Positions 26,467 to 35,094 of a DNA stretch of 64,000 nt are shown here, piece after piece. This DNA is from Bacteroidetes bacterium 46-16 (GTDB lineage: Bacteria > Bacteroidota > Bacteroidia > Chitinophagales > Chitinophagaceae), in the NCBI GenBank assembly GCA_001897835.1, contig MKUN01000027.1:18818-82817 (forward strand). Reading direction: 5' to 3'. Numbering within the stretch: the stretch's first letter is position 1; each line of letters opens with the position of its first letter. A program made the translations under genes and the position numbers. The notes under the pieces were generated by a model. The model was not told the DNA's origin. It searched no databases and saw only the letters and a program-made list of their open reading frames with translations.

Positions 26467-28266
26467 TTGAAACCAACCGATATTCAAAACCCGGAGTACT
26501 TCCACAAGGTTGTTGATTGCCAGTATGCCTGCCCGGCGCATACGCCAGTGCCGGAATACATCAGGCTCATCGCAGAAGGCAAGTACACGGAAGCTTACAT
26601 GATCAACTGGGACTCGAATGTGTTTCCCGGTGTGCTGGGCCGCACCTGCGACCGGCCATGCGAGCCTGCATGCCGCAGGGGCCGTATAGAAGAAGAACCC
26701 GTAGCCATATGCAGGCTAAAGCGGGTAGCTGCAGACAATAAAGGGAACGTAAAACAACATATGCCGCAGGGGCCCTTTGCGCCCAATGGTAAAAAAATAG
26801 CACTCATAGGTGCAGGGCCTGCATCCCTCACCGTAGCGCGTGACCTAGCACCACTCGGCTACGAGATACACCTCTACGATGAACAGAAAAAAGGCGGTGG
26901 CTTCATGCGCAGCCAGATACCATCGTTCCGCCTTCCCGAGCGCGTGCTGGACGAAGAAGTAAATTATATTACCGATATGGGCATACACACCCATTACAAC
27001 CAGTATGTAAGCAGCCTGAAGGAAATACTGGCTATGAACTACGATGCCGTGTTCGTTGGCTCAGGTGCGCCGCAAGGCCGCGACCTTCCTAAATTGGAAG
27101 GACGGCAGGAGGGTGACGCGAACATACACATAGGTATCAACTGGCTGGCCAGTGTAGCCTTTGAACACACCAGTAAAATAGGCAAAAAAGTAATAGTGCT
27201 GGGCGGTGGCAATACCGCGATGGATTGCTGCCGCACCAGCCGCAGGCTGGGTGGCGATGATGTAAAAGTGATCGTACGCAGTCCCTTTGCAGACATGAAA
27301 GCATCGCCATGGGAAAAGGAAGACGCGATGCATGAAGATATACCCATCATCGATAACCATGTGCCTAAATCGTTCGTGATAAAGAATGGTAAGCTGGCAG
27401 GGATGATGTTTGAGAAAGTGGAGGCCGTGTATGACGACAATGGCAAAAGGAAACTGGTTCCTACCGGGGAGCCCGATGCTTTTTATGAAGCAGATGATGT
27501 ACTTGTGGCCATAGGACAGGAGAATAGCTTTCCCTGGATAGAGCGCGACCTCGGCATTGAATTCGACAAATGGGATATGCCTGTCGTCGACCCGATCACT
27601 TACTGCTCCACCAATAAAAAAGTATTTTTCGGCGGTGATGCCGCCTTCGGCCCCAAGAACGTGATAACGGCCGTAGCACATGGACACCAGGCCGCCATAT
27701 CCATACACTTAAGTTGTGAAGGGCTGAGCATGATGGACCGCCCGGCCCCGCACGTGAACCTGGTGAGCCAGAAGATGGGCATACACGAATGGAGCTACGA
27801 CAGCATGGTGGCCGACGACGAACGCTACATAGTGCCACAGGCCGATAAAAAGATAACGCTCAGCAACCGCATGCAGGAAGTGGAGCTGGGCTTCGACCCG
27901 CTTACCGGCTTTAAAGAAGCACAGCGATGCCTGAACTGTGATGTGCAAACCGTCTTTACAGAAAATAAATGCATAGAATGCGATGCCTGTATGGATGTAT
28001 GCCCCACATCCTGTATCACATTTACAGTAAATGAAGAAGAAGATGCATTAAGAGCGCATACTAAAGTGCCTGCACACAATATGGAGCAGGACCTTTATGT
28101 ATCGGATATATTACCAACCAAACGCGTAATGGTGAAGGACGAGAATGTATGCCTGCACTGCGGCCTGTGTGCCGAACGCTGCCCGACCTCAGCATGGGAC
28201 ATGAAAAAATTCTTTTATAACGTAACTAAAGCAGTTAATGCATGCCAGCAGGAAACAGCACTGTAA
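26467..28266 (+). CDS. FAD-dependent NAD(P)H oxidoreductase with [4Fe-4S] domains, partner of 2-oxoacid:ferredoxin oxidoreductase
   Basis: A 599-residue fusion resembling the small subunit of glutamate synthase with added ferredoxin domains. An N-terminal Fe-S region has Cys18, 22, 61, 65 and 69. It is followed by an FAD Rossmann motif (GAGPASLTVARDLAPLGYE), an NAD(P)-binding motif (VLGGGNTAMDC) and two C-terminal [4Fe-4S] clusters (CIECDACMDVCPTSC from Cys502; CLHCGLCAERCP from Cys562). It probably passes electrons between NAD(P)H and the catalytic subunits encoded next. The start is TTG, the only start that keeps the whole N-terminal Fe-S region. Its end overlaps the next gene by 25 bases, which implies coupled translation. 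First gene of a three-gene operon. Confidence 0.88.
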   Translation: MKPTDIQNPEYFHKVVDCQYACPAHTPVPEYIRLIAEGKYTEAYMINWDSNVFPGVLGRTCDRPCEPACRRGRIEEEPVAICRLKRVAADNKGNVKQHMPQGPFAPNGKKIALIGAGPASLTVARDLAPLGYEIHLYDEQKKGGGFMRSQIPSFRLPERVLDEEVNYITDMGIHTHYNQYVSSLKEILAMNYDAVFVGSGAPQGRDLPKLEGRQEGDANIHIGINWLASVAFEHTSKIGKKVIVLGGGNTAMDCCRTSRRLGGDDVKVIVRSPFADMKASPWEKEDAMHEDIPIIDNHVPKSFVIKNGKLAGMMFEKVEAVYDDNGKRKLVPTGEPDAFYEADDVLVAIGQENSFPWIERDLGIEFDKWDMPVVDPITYCSTNKKVFFGGDAAFGPKNVITAVAHGHQAAISIHLSCEGLSMMDRPAPHVNLVSQKMGIHEWSYDSMVADDERYIVPQADKKITLSNRMQEVELGFDPLTGFKEAQRCLNCDVQTVFTENKCIECDACMDVCPTSCITFTVNEEEDALRAHTKVPAHNMEQDLYVSDILPTKRVMVKDENVCLHCGLCAERCPTSAWDMKKFFYNVTKAVNACQQETAL

Positions 28267-30074
28267 ATGATTTCGTAGTAAGGTTCGCAAACGTAAACGG
28301 GACAGGGTCGGCAAGTGCAAATTTTCTCTTCACAAAGTCCATTTTCCGGATGGGTATTCCCGTAACCCCGAAGAATATTTTTCCATCCAACATACAGGGC
28401 CTGCCCACATGGTACGAAGTGCGTGTGAGCGAGAAAGGCTACCTGGGCCGCAGGGAAGGCATAGACCTGATGGTATGCGTGAACCCGCAGAGTATGATGC
28501 AGGATGTGAACAATGTAAAAGAGGGTGGCTACTTCCTGTATGACAGCACCAAGAAACTGCATGATGAATTCATACGCAGCGACATCAATTACATCGGCAT
28601 ACCGCTGATGGAAATGTGCAACAGGGAATTTACCGACCCCAGGCAAAGACAACTCTTCAAGAATATTATTTATGTAGGTGCGCTATGTGCCCTGCTGGAT
28701 ATTGAAGTGGCTGTATTTGAAGACCTCTTCAAAGAGCAATTCAAGGGTAAGGAAAAACTGGTGGCGCCTAATATGAAGGCCCTGCAAATGGGCATTGATT
28801 ATACCAAAGAACATTTTAAATGCCCCTTGCCTATACGCGTGGAACGCCGCAACCTGTTGAAAGATGCTATAATGACTGATGGCAATTCGGCTTGCGGACT
28901 GGGCGCCGTATATGGTGGTGCGACTGTGGTAGCTTGGTATCCCATCACGCCGTCCACATCGGTTGCCGAGGCTTTTAATGACTATGCCGAGGAATACCGT
29001 GTGGACCCGCAAACAGGAAAAAAGAATTTTGCCATAGTACAGGCCGAGGACGAACTGGCCGCTATGGGTATGGTAATAGGTGCAGGCTGGAACGGTGCAC
29101 GGGCATTTACCGCTACCAGCGGCCCCGGGGTATCGCTGATGAACGAGTTTTTAGGCTTGGCCTATTTTGCTGAAGTACCCGCCGTGCTCATAGACGTGCA
29201 GCGCGCAGGGCCATCTACAGGGATGCCTACCCGGGTGCAGCAATCAGACATTATGGAAGCTGCCTACGCATCGCATGGTGACACCAAACATATACTGGTA
29301 ATACCCTCAACCCCCAAAGAATGCTTCGACATGACGGCTGAGGCGCTCGACCTCGCAGAGCAATTACAAACACCGGTCATGGTAATGACCGACCTCGACC
29401 TGGGGATGAACGACCATGTGTCGCCACCATTCGAATGGGACGACAACCGTATATACCACAGGGGCAAAGTACTTACCGCAGATTATTTGGAGAACATGCC
29501 GCGGTTCGGCCGCTACCTTGATGTGGATGGAGACGGTATACCCTACCGCACTTATCCCGGCACACACCCTACCAAAGGGGCCTTCTTTACACGAGGCACC
29601 TCGCGCGATGAATATGCCGTATATACCGAAGACGCAGCTGCCTACAAACGTAATATGGACCGCCTGGTGCTGAAGTGGGAAACTGCCAAAAAGATGGTAC
29701 CCGCACCTGAAGTATACCAGCACAAGAATCACCAGGGGAATGGTATGCTCTTCTATGGCACATCAAAATATGCGGCCGAGGAAGCCATGGAACTGCTGAA
29801 AGAAGACGGGATACATCTTGATGCCATACGCATCAAATCATTCCCCTTCAATCATACCGTAGAACAATTCATTGCTACGCACGATAAGATATTTGTGGTA
29901 GAACAAAACCGTGATGCACAAATGCGCAGCCTGCTGATGATAGAACTGGGCATAAGCCCCGAAAAACTGGTGCCTGTACTCAACTACGATGGCATGCCCA
30001 TAACCGCCGATGCCATAATGAAAGGGATCAAAAACAATTTAGTAAATAAGGTAAAAGAAGGACAATTGTCATGA
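28242..30074 (+). CDS. korA: 2-oxoacid:ferredoxin oxidoreductase, fused gamma-alpha subunit
   Basis: A 610-residue subunit of a 2-oxoacid:acceptor oxidoreductase. Residues about 1-190 are the gamma domain (VRFANVNGTGSASANFLFT), and about 205-610 the alpha domain with the substrate and TPP-pyrimidine region (WYPITPSTSVAEAF, TATSGPGVSLMNEFLGLAYF). The enzyme oxidatively decarboxylates a 2-oxoacid to the acyl-CoA, or runs in reverse, using TPP and Fe-S electron transfer. The gamma-alpha fusion is typical of 2-oxoglutarate-type KorA proteins in aerobic bacteria, so 2-oxoglutarate is the likeliest substrate, though pyruvate or branched 2-oxoacids cannot be excluded. The gene overlaps both neighbours (25 bases before; an ATGA overlap after). 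Confidence 0.9.
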   Translation: MPAGNSTVNDFVVRFANVNGTGSASANFLFTKSIFRMGIPVTPKNIFPSNIQGLPTWYEVRVSEKGYLGRREGIDLMVCVNPQSMMQDVNNVKEGGYFLYDSTKKLHDEFIRSDINYIGIPLMEMCNREFTDPRQRQLFKNIIYVGALCALLDIEVAVFEDLFKEQFKGKEKLVAPNMKALQMGIDYTKEHFKCPLPIRVERRNLLKDAIMTDGNSACGLGAVYGGATVVAWYPITPSTSVAEAFNDYAEEYRVDPQTGKKNFAIVQAEDELAAMGMVIGAGWNGARAFTATSGPGVSLMNEFLGLAYFAEVPAVLIDVQRAGPSTGMPTRVQQSDIMEAAYASHGDTKHILVIPSTPKECFDMTAEALDLAEQLQTPVMVMTDLDLGMNDHVSPPFEWDDNRIYHRGKVLTADYLENMPRFGRYLDVDGDGIPYRTYPGTHPTKGAFFTRGTSRDEYAVYTEDAAAYKRNMDRLVLKWETAKKMVPAPEVYQHKNHQGNGMLFYGTSKYAAEEAMELLKEDGIHLDAIRIKSFPFNHTVEQFIATHDKIFVVEQNRDAQMRSLLMIELGISPEKLVPVLNYDGMPITADAIMKGIKNNLVNKVKEGQLS

Positions 30075-31123
30075 CATACGTTCGCCCGAAATTCCGCCAC
30101 CCGGAGCTAAAAAAGAATAAACTTGGCTATACCCTGAGCTACTATGAGGGGGCCCTTTCCACACTGTGCGCCGGTTGTGGTCACGATTCTATAAGTGCAG
30201 GTATCGTGCAGGCTTGTTACGATCTCGATATTGAGCCCCACAAAGTCGCTAAATTGTCGGGGATAGGCTGTTCATCCAAAACACCGGCCTACTTCCTGAG
30301 CAATTCGCATGGCTTCAATTCTGTGCACGGGCGCATGCCGTCCGTGGCTACGGGGGCCAATCTTGCCAACAGGGAACTGAAATATATAGGTATATCCGGC
30401 GATGGTGATACCGCATCTATCGGCATGGGCCAGTTCGTACACGTCATCAGGCGTAACCTGAACATGCTGTATATAGTAATGAACAACGGTTGCTATGGCC
30501 TCACCAAAGGCCAGGACTCGGCCACTGCCGACGAAGGCTCTAAGAACAAGACCGGGCATGTGAACCTGTTCCAGTCCATAGACCTCGCCAGCCTGGCCAT
30601 AGAACTGGGTGCAACATTTGTAGCCCAGAGCTTCTCTGGTGATAAGAAACAACTGGTACCGCTTATAAAAGCAGCCATGAAGCACCAGGGCTTTGCTTTT
30701 ATCAACGTGATATCGCCCTGCGTTACCTTTAATAACAATGTGGGCTCCACAAAATCCTACGATTATGTGCGCGAACATGTAGAAGCAACAGGTACGGTGG
30801 ACTTTGTGCCCGCTATGAAAGAGATAACTGCCGATTATGCCGAAGGCAATACCGAACATGTAGTATTGCACGATGGCTCAATGATAGAGCTGCACAAACT
30901 GGCACAGGGCTGGGACCCGCATAACCGTATATCGGCCATGAACGCGGTACATCATGCCAAGAGCAAGGGAGAGATACTCACCGGTCTGCTCTATATGGAG
31001 CATGAATCCAAAGACCTCCACGATATGCTGGGTACTACAGGTAAAGCCCTCAATACCCTTGGCAAAGATGTTTTATGCCCCGGATCGGCAAAGCTTAAAG
31101 AACTTAATGCATCTTTGCGCTGA
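30071..31123 (+). CDS. korB: 2-oxoacid:ferredoxin oxidoreductase beta subunit (TPP-binding)
   Basis: A 350-residue beta subunit that binds thiamine diphosphate and a [4Fe-4S] cluster. The cluster cysteines include C33 and C36 in STLCAGCGHDS and a further Cys in SGIGCSSK. The TPP/Mg motif runs from GDGDTASIGMG (about 108-118) to NNGCYGLTKGQ. Length matches KorB proteins. Translation is coupled to korA by an ATGA overlap. With the FAD/Fe-S subunit upstream, the set looks complete and independent of a free ferredoxin. The tail after about residue 290 holds GEILTGLLYME, usual for the family. Confidence 0.93.
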   Translation: MTYVRPKFRHPELKKNKLGYTLSYYEGALSTLCAGCGHDSISAGIVQACYDLDIEPHKVAKLSGIGCSSKTPAYFLSNSHGFNSVHGRMPSVATGANLANRELKYIGISGDGDTASIGMGQFVHVIRRNLNMLYIVMNNGCYGLTKGQDSATADEGSKNKTGHVNLFQSIDLASLAIELGATFVAQSFSGDKKQLVPLIKAAMKHQGFAFINVISPCVTFNNNVGSTKSYDYVREHVEATGTVDFVPAMKEITADYAEGNTEHVVLHDGSMIELHKLAQGWDPHNRISAMNAVHHAKSKGEILTGLLYMEHESKDLHDMLGTTGKALNTLGKDVLCPGSAKLKELNASLR

Positions 31124-31141
31124 TAAAACAAAAAAGAAAAG

Positions 31142-31669
31142 ATGAAGAACAAAATCCTGCCGGGCCTTTGCGCCCTATTACTATCCCTATTGTTTATAGT
31201 ACCAGCATACGCACAAAAAAGCGACTTACGGTCATTTCTTACTAAAGAAGGCTATATAGCTATAAAGCTGAACAAGCTGCTCATCGGGCACCTGTATCTT
31301 GAAGGTACATTGAACGGCGTAAAAGGAAAATTCATCCTCGATTCAGGCGCAGGCGCTACCGTGATCGATGAGACCGTAAAAGATAAATTCAAGCTCAATA
31401 CCGATAAAGGCGGCGATATCCCTGCCGCGGGTGCAGGCAGCGCCAGCCTGACCGCTAAGATGGTAGCAGGTAATACACTGGTCTTAGGCAACTACAAGCG
31501 CGGCGATTTCTCACTGGCCGTTATGAACCTCGACCATGTGAACAATGCACTCAAAGCAGTAGGTATTTCTCCTTTCGATGGAGTTATTGGTGCCGACATA
31601 CTTTCATCGGGTAAAGCGGTGATCGATTATGCCACACTCACCTTGTACCTGCAAAATATTGCCCATTAA
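31142..31669 (+). CDS. exported retropepsin-like aspartic protease
   Basis: A 175-residue exported protein. A signal peptide ends at AYAQ (about residue 24). The catalytic motif FILDSGAGATVID (Asp near residue 66) matches the single-domain, retropepsin-like aspartic proteases of bacteria, which need to dimerise to build an active site. A second conserved strand (GISPFDGVIGADIL, near 140) corresponds to the hydrophobic-hydrophobic-Gly region of the fold. It should act in the periplasm; the substrate is unknown. It begins 18 bases after korB on the same strand, so it may be transcribed with that operon, though there is no functional link. No terminator is seen between them. Confidence 0.85.
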   Translation: MKNKILPGLCALLLSLLFIVPAYAQKSDLRSFLTKEGYIAIKLNKLLIGHLYLEGTLNGVKGKFILDSGAGATVIDETVKDKFKLNTDKGGDIPAAGAGSASLTAKMVAGNTLVLGNYKRGDFSLAVMNLDHVNNALKAVGISPFDGVIGADILSSGKAVIDYATLTLYLQNIAH

Positions 31670-31755
31670 TAAACGGACAAAATCGGCTTATTCACCACAT
31701 AGATATGGTCACCTTATAACTGCTTTGTATATTTAATTACACTAAAGCATTTGTT

Positions 31756-32874
31756 ATGAGAAAGAAGTTTTTTTTATTGAGTGCCACCTCATGTCTGCTC
31801 ATCATCAATGCCTGTAAAAAAGATAACGCCTTACTTACCACCCCCCAACAAACAAACACCGACGCCGGCAAATCCCACGACAAGGATCACGGTGGCGGGG
31901 GCAACCAAAACAACCCTATGCCCAGCCTATATGACTTTATCACACCCAGCTATGTCGAAGCCTTTTTAACGCCGAACAACAACCCTGCCACCAATGAGGG
32001 CGTAGCCCTGGGCCGAAAGCTCTTCTATGAAAAGATGCTCAGCAACAACAGCACCATCAGCTGCGCATCATGCCACAAACAGGAGAAGGCCTTTTCCGAT
32101 CCGCGCAGGTTCAGCCTGGGTACGGCAGGCAACCCCGGCAATCGTAATGCAATGGCCATTATCAACCCGGGGTGGAACACCACGCTGTTCTGGGAAGGCC
32201 GGCGCAGCACACTTGAGGAACAGGCGCACGATCCTGTTACCAATCCTGTAGAAATGGCAAACACATGGCCCGTGGCCGTGCAGCGCCTGCAACAAGACCC
32301 CCATTATCCCGATATGTTCGAAAAAGCATTCGGCACCAGGACAATAGACAGTACTTTGGTAGTGCAGGCTATCTCTCAATTCGAACGTACGTTCATTTCC
32401 TTCAATTCGCGCTTCGACCAGCAGGAGTTCCTGGGGCAGAATGTGTTCACGGCGCAGGAGGCCCGGGGTAGGGAACTGTTCTTTGGTACAGCAAGATGCT
32501 CCGGCTGTCATAAGTCGCCCCTTATGACAGATTTCGGTTTCCGCAATATAGGCCTCGATGCCATACCCGCCGACTCGGGCCGTATAACGGTAACACATCT
32601 TAGTACAGACTATGGCAAGTTCAAAACGCCCACGCTACGCAATATCGCCCTTACCGCGCCCTATATGCACGATGGGCGGTTCAGCACCCTCAGGCAGGTA
32701 GTTGATTTTTATACCGGGGGCGTGCAGGCCAATAGTCCTAATGTAGCCCAGGGCCTGGTCACCACACCCATACAGCTCAGCGACCACGAGAAGGAGGATC
32801 TCATAGCCTTCCTGGAAACACTAACGGACAATTCATTTGTAACGAACCCGGAACTTTCGAGACCCAACCCTTAA
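31756..32874 (+). CDS. di-heme cytochrome c peroxidase lipoprotein (CCP/MauG family)
   Basis: A 372-residue lipoprotein: the signal peptide ends in the lipobox LIINAC (Cys20). Two c-type heme sites are visible, CASCH (C103, C106, H107) and CSGCH (C248, C251, H252), in the arrangement of bacterial di-heme cytochrome c peroxidases and MauG-like enzymes. The motif GRKLFYEKMLSNNSTISCASCH is typical. It should reduce hydrogen peroxide in the periplasm with electrons from small cytochromes; a MauG-like oxidation of another target cannot be excluded. A His/Gly-rich linker (KSHDKDHGGGGNQNN) follows the lipid anchor. Its stop codon overlaps the stop of the convergent barrel-protein gene (TTAA). Confidence 0.92.
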   Translation: MRKKFFLLSATSCLLIINACKKDNALLTTPQQTNTDAGKSHDKDHGGGGNQNNPMPSLYDFITPSYVEAFLTPNNNPATNEGVALGRKLFYEKMLSNNSTISCASCHKQEKAFSDPRRFSLGTAGNPGNRNAMAIINPGWNTTLFWEGRRSTLEEQAHDPVTNPVEMANTWPVAVQRLQQDPHYPDMFEKAFGTRTIDSTLVVQAISQFERTFISFNSRFDQQEFLGQNVFTAQEARGRELFFGTARCSGCHKSPLMTDFGFRNIGLDAIPADSGRITVTHLSTDYGKFKTPTLRNIALTAPYMHDGRFSTLRQVVDFYTGGVQANSPNVAQGLVTTPIQLSDHEKEDLIAFLETLTDNSFVTNPELSRPNP

Positions 32875-33545
32875 CGGGCCTCGCCCTGCCCAAAAAGGCA
32901 TATGAACCTCAGGGCGCAGGTATGGTTGTATTCATCCACACCCCAGCCTACAATGGCCCGTTCCTTGTTCCTGATGATGGTGATGGAATGCTGGTAACGG
33001 AAATTGATAAAAAGGCCCTTATATAACTGGTATGTCAACCCGGCTATGCCGTTTACATCGTTCTTATTGAAATAATATTTTTCAGGATCGATATAAACGC
33101 CATAGTCGGTTACCAGGTCTTCTTTCGATTTGATCAACCTGCTATAAGAGGCACCGATACTGCAATGCAGTTTATGATCGGTGAAAAAATTGAACAGCAG
33201 CGGCACCTCTACATAATTAAGGTCGAGGTAATATTTCTGGAAGTACTGTCCTACATATTGCGAATACGATTCGCTCACCGCCCTTGCGCCCTTCTGCGAA
33301 TACAGGAGCTCCAGGCTCATGCCTACCTTGGTTGAGAACTGGGCATATACGCATGCGCCAATGTTAAGCCCGGCTTTGTTGTAGCCACCATAGCCGTCGC
33401 CATCCACCTGGCACATATTCATACCGCCCACCAGGCCCCCATAAAAAACATGGGGATCATCCTTGAAAAAGTGACTTTGGGCTGCCAGCTTACCTGAAGC
33501 AATAAAACAAAGTGCAATAAGAACTATAGTGCCCTTTCGAAACAT
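32871..33545 (-). CDS. outer-membrane beta-barrel protein (PorT/OMP_b-brl type)
   Basis: A 224-residue exported protein. The start MFRKGTIV is chosen because it begins a good signal peptide (ending KLAAQ) and because a longer start seven codons upstream would overlap a TAATTTTG promoter element. After the signal peptide the chain alternates amphipathic strands and turns (FFKDDPHVFYGGLVGGMNMC, GACVYAQFSTKVGMSLELLY, VEVPLLFNFFTDHKLHCSIG) as in the eight-stranded PorT-like barrels of Bacteroidota. The function is unknown; many of these are annotated only as outer-membrane beta-barrel proteins. It is a single gene, convergent with the peroxidase gene. Confidence 0.82.
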   Translation of the reverse strand: MFRKGTIVLIALCFIASGKLAAQSHFFKDDPHVFYGGLVGGMNMCQVDGDGYGGYNKAGLNIGACVYAQFSTKVGMSLELLYSQKGARAVSESYSQYVGQYFQKYYLDLNYVEVPLLFNFFTDHKLHCSIGASYSRLIKSKEDLVTDYGVYIDPEKYYFNKNDVNGIAGLTYQLYKGLFINFRYQHSITIIRNKERAIVGWGVDEYNHTCALRFICLFGQGEAR

Positions 33546-33554
33546 GATACTATC

Positions 33555-33562
33555 CAAAATTA
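33555..33562 (-). promoter_or_regulatory. -7 promoter element of the barrel-protein gene
   Basis: TAATTTTG on the minus strand fits TAnnTTTG only 10 bases before the chosen start codon, so the mRNA should be nearly leaderless. It rules out the longer start. Confidence 0.5.
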
Positions 33563-33593
33563 CCACAATTAGAACGGAAAACTTTCACAATAA

Positions 33594-33983
33594 TTGCAAT
33601 TCGCGTATTTTCATTCAATACCAAATCATTGCCCGTCTTTGCGCCTGCTCCTTCTTACCGGCTTTTCGCTCATTTGCCTTGCATTGCATGCACAGAGCAT
33701 GAGCGATGCGCTAAAGCTCTTTGAACAGGGGCAGCTAGATAGTGCCATAGCCATTTCAAAAAGATACACCCAAACAGAGCCCGGCGCCTACCAGGTGATC
33801 GGGCAGTCGCTGGTAAAGCAGGGAAAATATACCGAAGCCATCCCCTACCTCGAAAAAGGGAAAAATACCGTGAATGCCCGGCTTCGGTGCGGGCATGGTG
33901 CATGCACGACCTGGGTATCGCCTACTTTATGCGCGGTGCCTACGACCGTTCTAAAGAAAATCTCGATGCCTGTATCAATATGA
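33594..33983 (+). pseudogene. 5' part of a frameshifted TPR-metallopeptidase gene
   Basis: This frame encodes a signal peptide (LRLLLLTGFSLICLALHAQ) and TPR helices (DALKLFEQGQLDSAIAISKR, GKYTEAIPYLEKG), then loses sense after about 33880 (RLRCGHGACTTWVSP). The TPR pattern resumes at once in the frame two positions on (HDLGIAYFMRGAYDRSKENL). The simplest reading is a one-base deletion near 33880-33892 in a gene that ran to 34678; a sequencing error or programmed -1 frameshift is also possible. No good ATG is present: the start is either TTG 33594 or, better placed for the signal peptide, TTG 33639. Confidence 0.65.
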
Positions 33984-34678
33984 ATGCTACTATGAACTCC
34001 ATCAAATCGGCCAACGGGGCTGAACTACTTTTCGGCTCCAGCGACCTTTACGATACATGGGCCCGGGAAGAAAGTCCTCATTTCGTATTCCACTTCCAGC
34101 ACATACCGGGCAATGCCGACCTCTACATAGCGGCTAATGAGGCTGCATACGATTCCATCAATCGCTTTTTCAGGGCTGTACTGCCCAAAAAGATCGACTA
34201 TTTCGTATGGGAAGACCTCATGCAAGCACAACGGTTGTTCCATCAGCCCCTGGCCTTCACCAAAACCGCGTTTTGCCTCACGCACACCAGCCTGGGCCAT
34301 ACGCGCGGCCACGAGATCACGCATAGCATCAGTATGTATGCTGCGAAGATCCGGCAACCCGATAAGCTCATATTTGAAGGCGTAGCCAGCTATTTCGATT
34401 TCTCGGGCCGCGACTGGATGCAGGAGCTTAAGAAGATCATTCCCCGCCAGTACAGGAACATAAGTATAAAGGATGTATGGCAAAACAGCGAACATGCCAG
34501 CGAATCGCTGCTCTACCCTTTAGGGGCCGTGCTTACAGGTGCTTTGATACAACAGTTCGGCCGCGACAAGTTCATTCAACTGCTCGCCGACCAGTCTTAT
34601 GAGCATGCCCGGAAACTGTATGGCGATGAGCTGGATAAGCTCCTGGCAAAGCTGGAGCAGGAGATAGCACGCCGTTGA
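33887..34678 (+). CDS. 3' part of the same gene: TPR end plus gluzincin-type metallopeptidase domain
   Basis: A 263-codon frame opening at a GTG that is probably not a true start. Residues 5-35 finish a TPR repeat begun in the other frame. The rest is a zinc-peptidase domain: TRGHEITHSIS gives HExxH (H142, E143, H146), and E164 in LIFEGVASYF is the third ligand 17 residues on, the gluzincin spacing seen in M1-like and peptidase-MA-like proteins. A C-terminal helix (IQLLADQSYEHARKL) closes the domain. If the frameshift is real, this part lacks an export signal and is probably not made in active form. If it is an assembly error, the full product is an exported TPR-metallopeptidase of about 345-360 residues. 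Confidence 0.65.
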   Translation: MRAWCMHDLGIAYFMRGAYDRSKENLDACINMNATMNSIKSANGAELLFGSSDLYDTWAREESPHFVFHFQHIPGNADLYIAANEAAYDSINRFFRAVLPKKIDYFVWEDLMQAQRLFHQPLAFTKTAFCLTHTSLGHTRGHEITHSISMYAAKIRQPDKLIFEGVASYFDFSGRDWMQELKKIIPRQYRNISIKDVWQNSEHASESLLYPLGAVLTGALIQQFGRDKFIQLLADQSYEHARKLYGDELDKLLAKLEQEIARR

Positions 34679-34683
34679 ACGGC

Positions 34684-35019
34684 TTAAAATACCTGTGTGA
34701 AGCCCGCAAACACGAGCAGGATACCAACGGTAGTAAGCCCGTACAGCACAATAGCGAAACTGCTATGCGATAAAGAGAATGTTATGGTGCAGATACAGCT
34801 TACCAGGCAAATGAGGGCCCCTGTAAGGATGAGTGAAAGGCCCAGCACCCGCTTCTTTGAGTTGCGCAGCTTAGTTACTTCCTGTAATATTTCCCGGATA
34901 AAATGCTCATCGTGGCCTTGTGCGGCCAGTTCTTCTGCTACCTGTTGCCTGTTGTAGCCCTTTGCGAAAAGTGCCAGTACATGCCCGCTGATATCTTTAG
35001 TGTCTTTTATGCTTTCCAT
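34684..35019 (-). CDS. small two-helix membrane protein, unknown function
   Basis: A 111-residue protein. Residues 1-50 are a soluble helical region (HVLALFAKGYNRQQVAEELA, DEHFIREILQEVTK) with the look of a short helical-hairpin domain. Two membrane segments follow, about 57-78 (VLGLSLILTGALICLVSCIC) and 85-108 (FAIVLYGLTTVGILLVFAGF). I do not recognise the family, though small Bacteroidota proteins with this soluble-helices plus two-TM layout are common. The gene ends 5 bases from the convergent frameshifted gene and starts about 75 bases from the next minus-strand gene. Confidence 0.7.
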   Translation of the reverse strand: MESIKDTKDISGHVLALFAKGYNRQQVAEELAAQGHDEHFIREILQEVTKLRNSKKRVLGLSLILTGALICLVSCICTITFSLSHSSFAIVLYGLTTVGILLVFAGFTQVF

Positions 35020-35094
35020 AAATTACTATTGATAAAATGAGGCATAGTCAAAATAGTAAAATATTTTGAACAAGCAAACCTTCCGCTAATGTAT

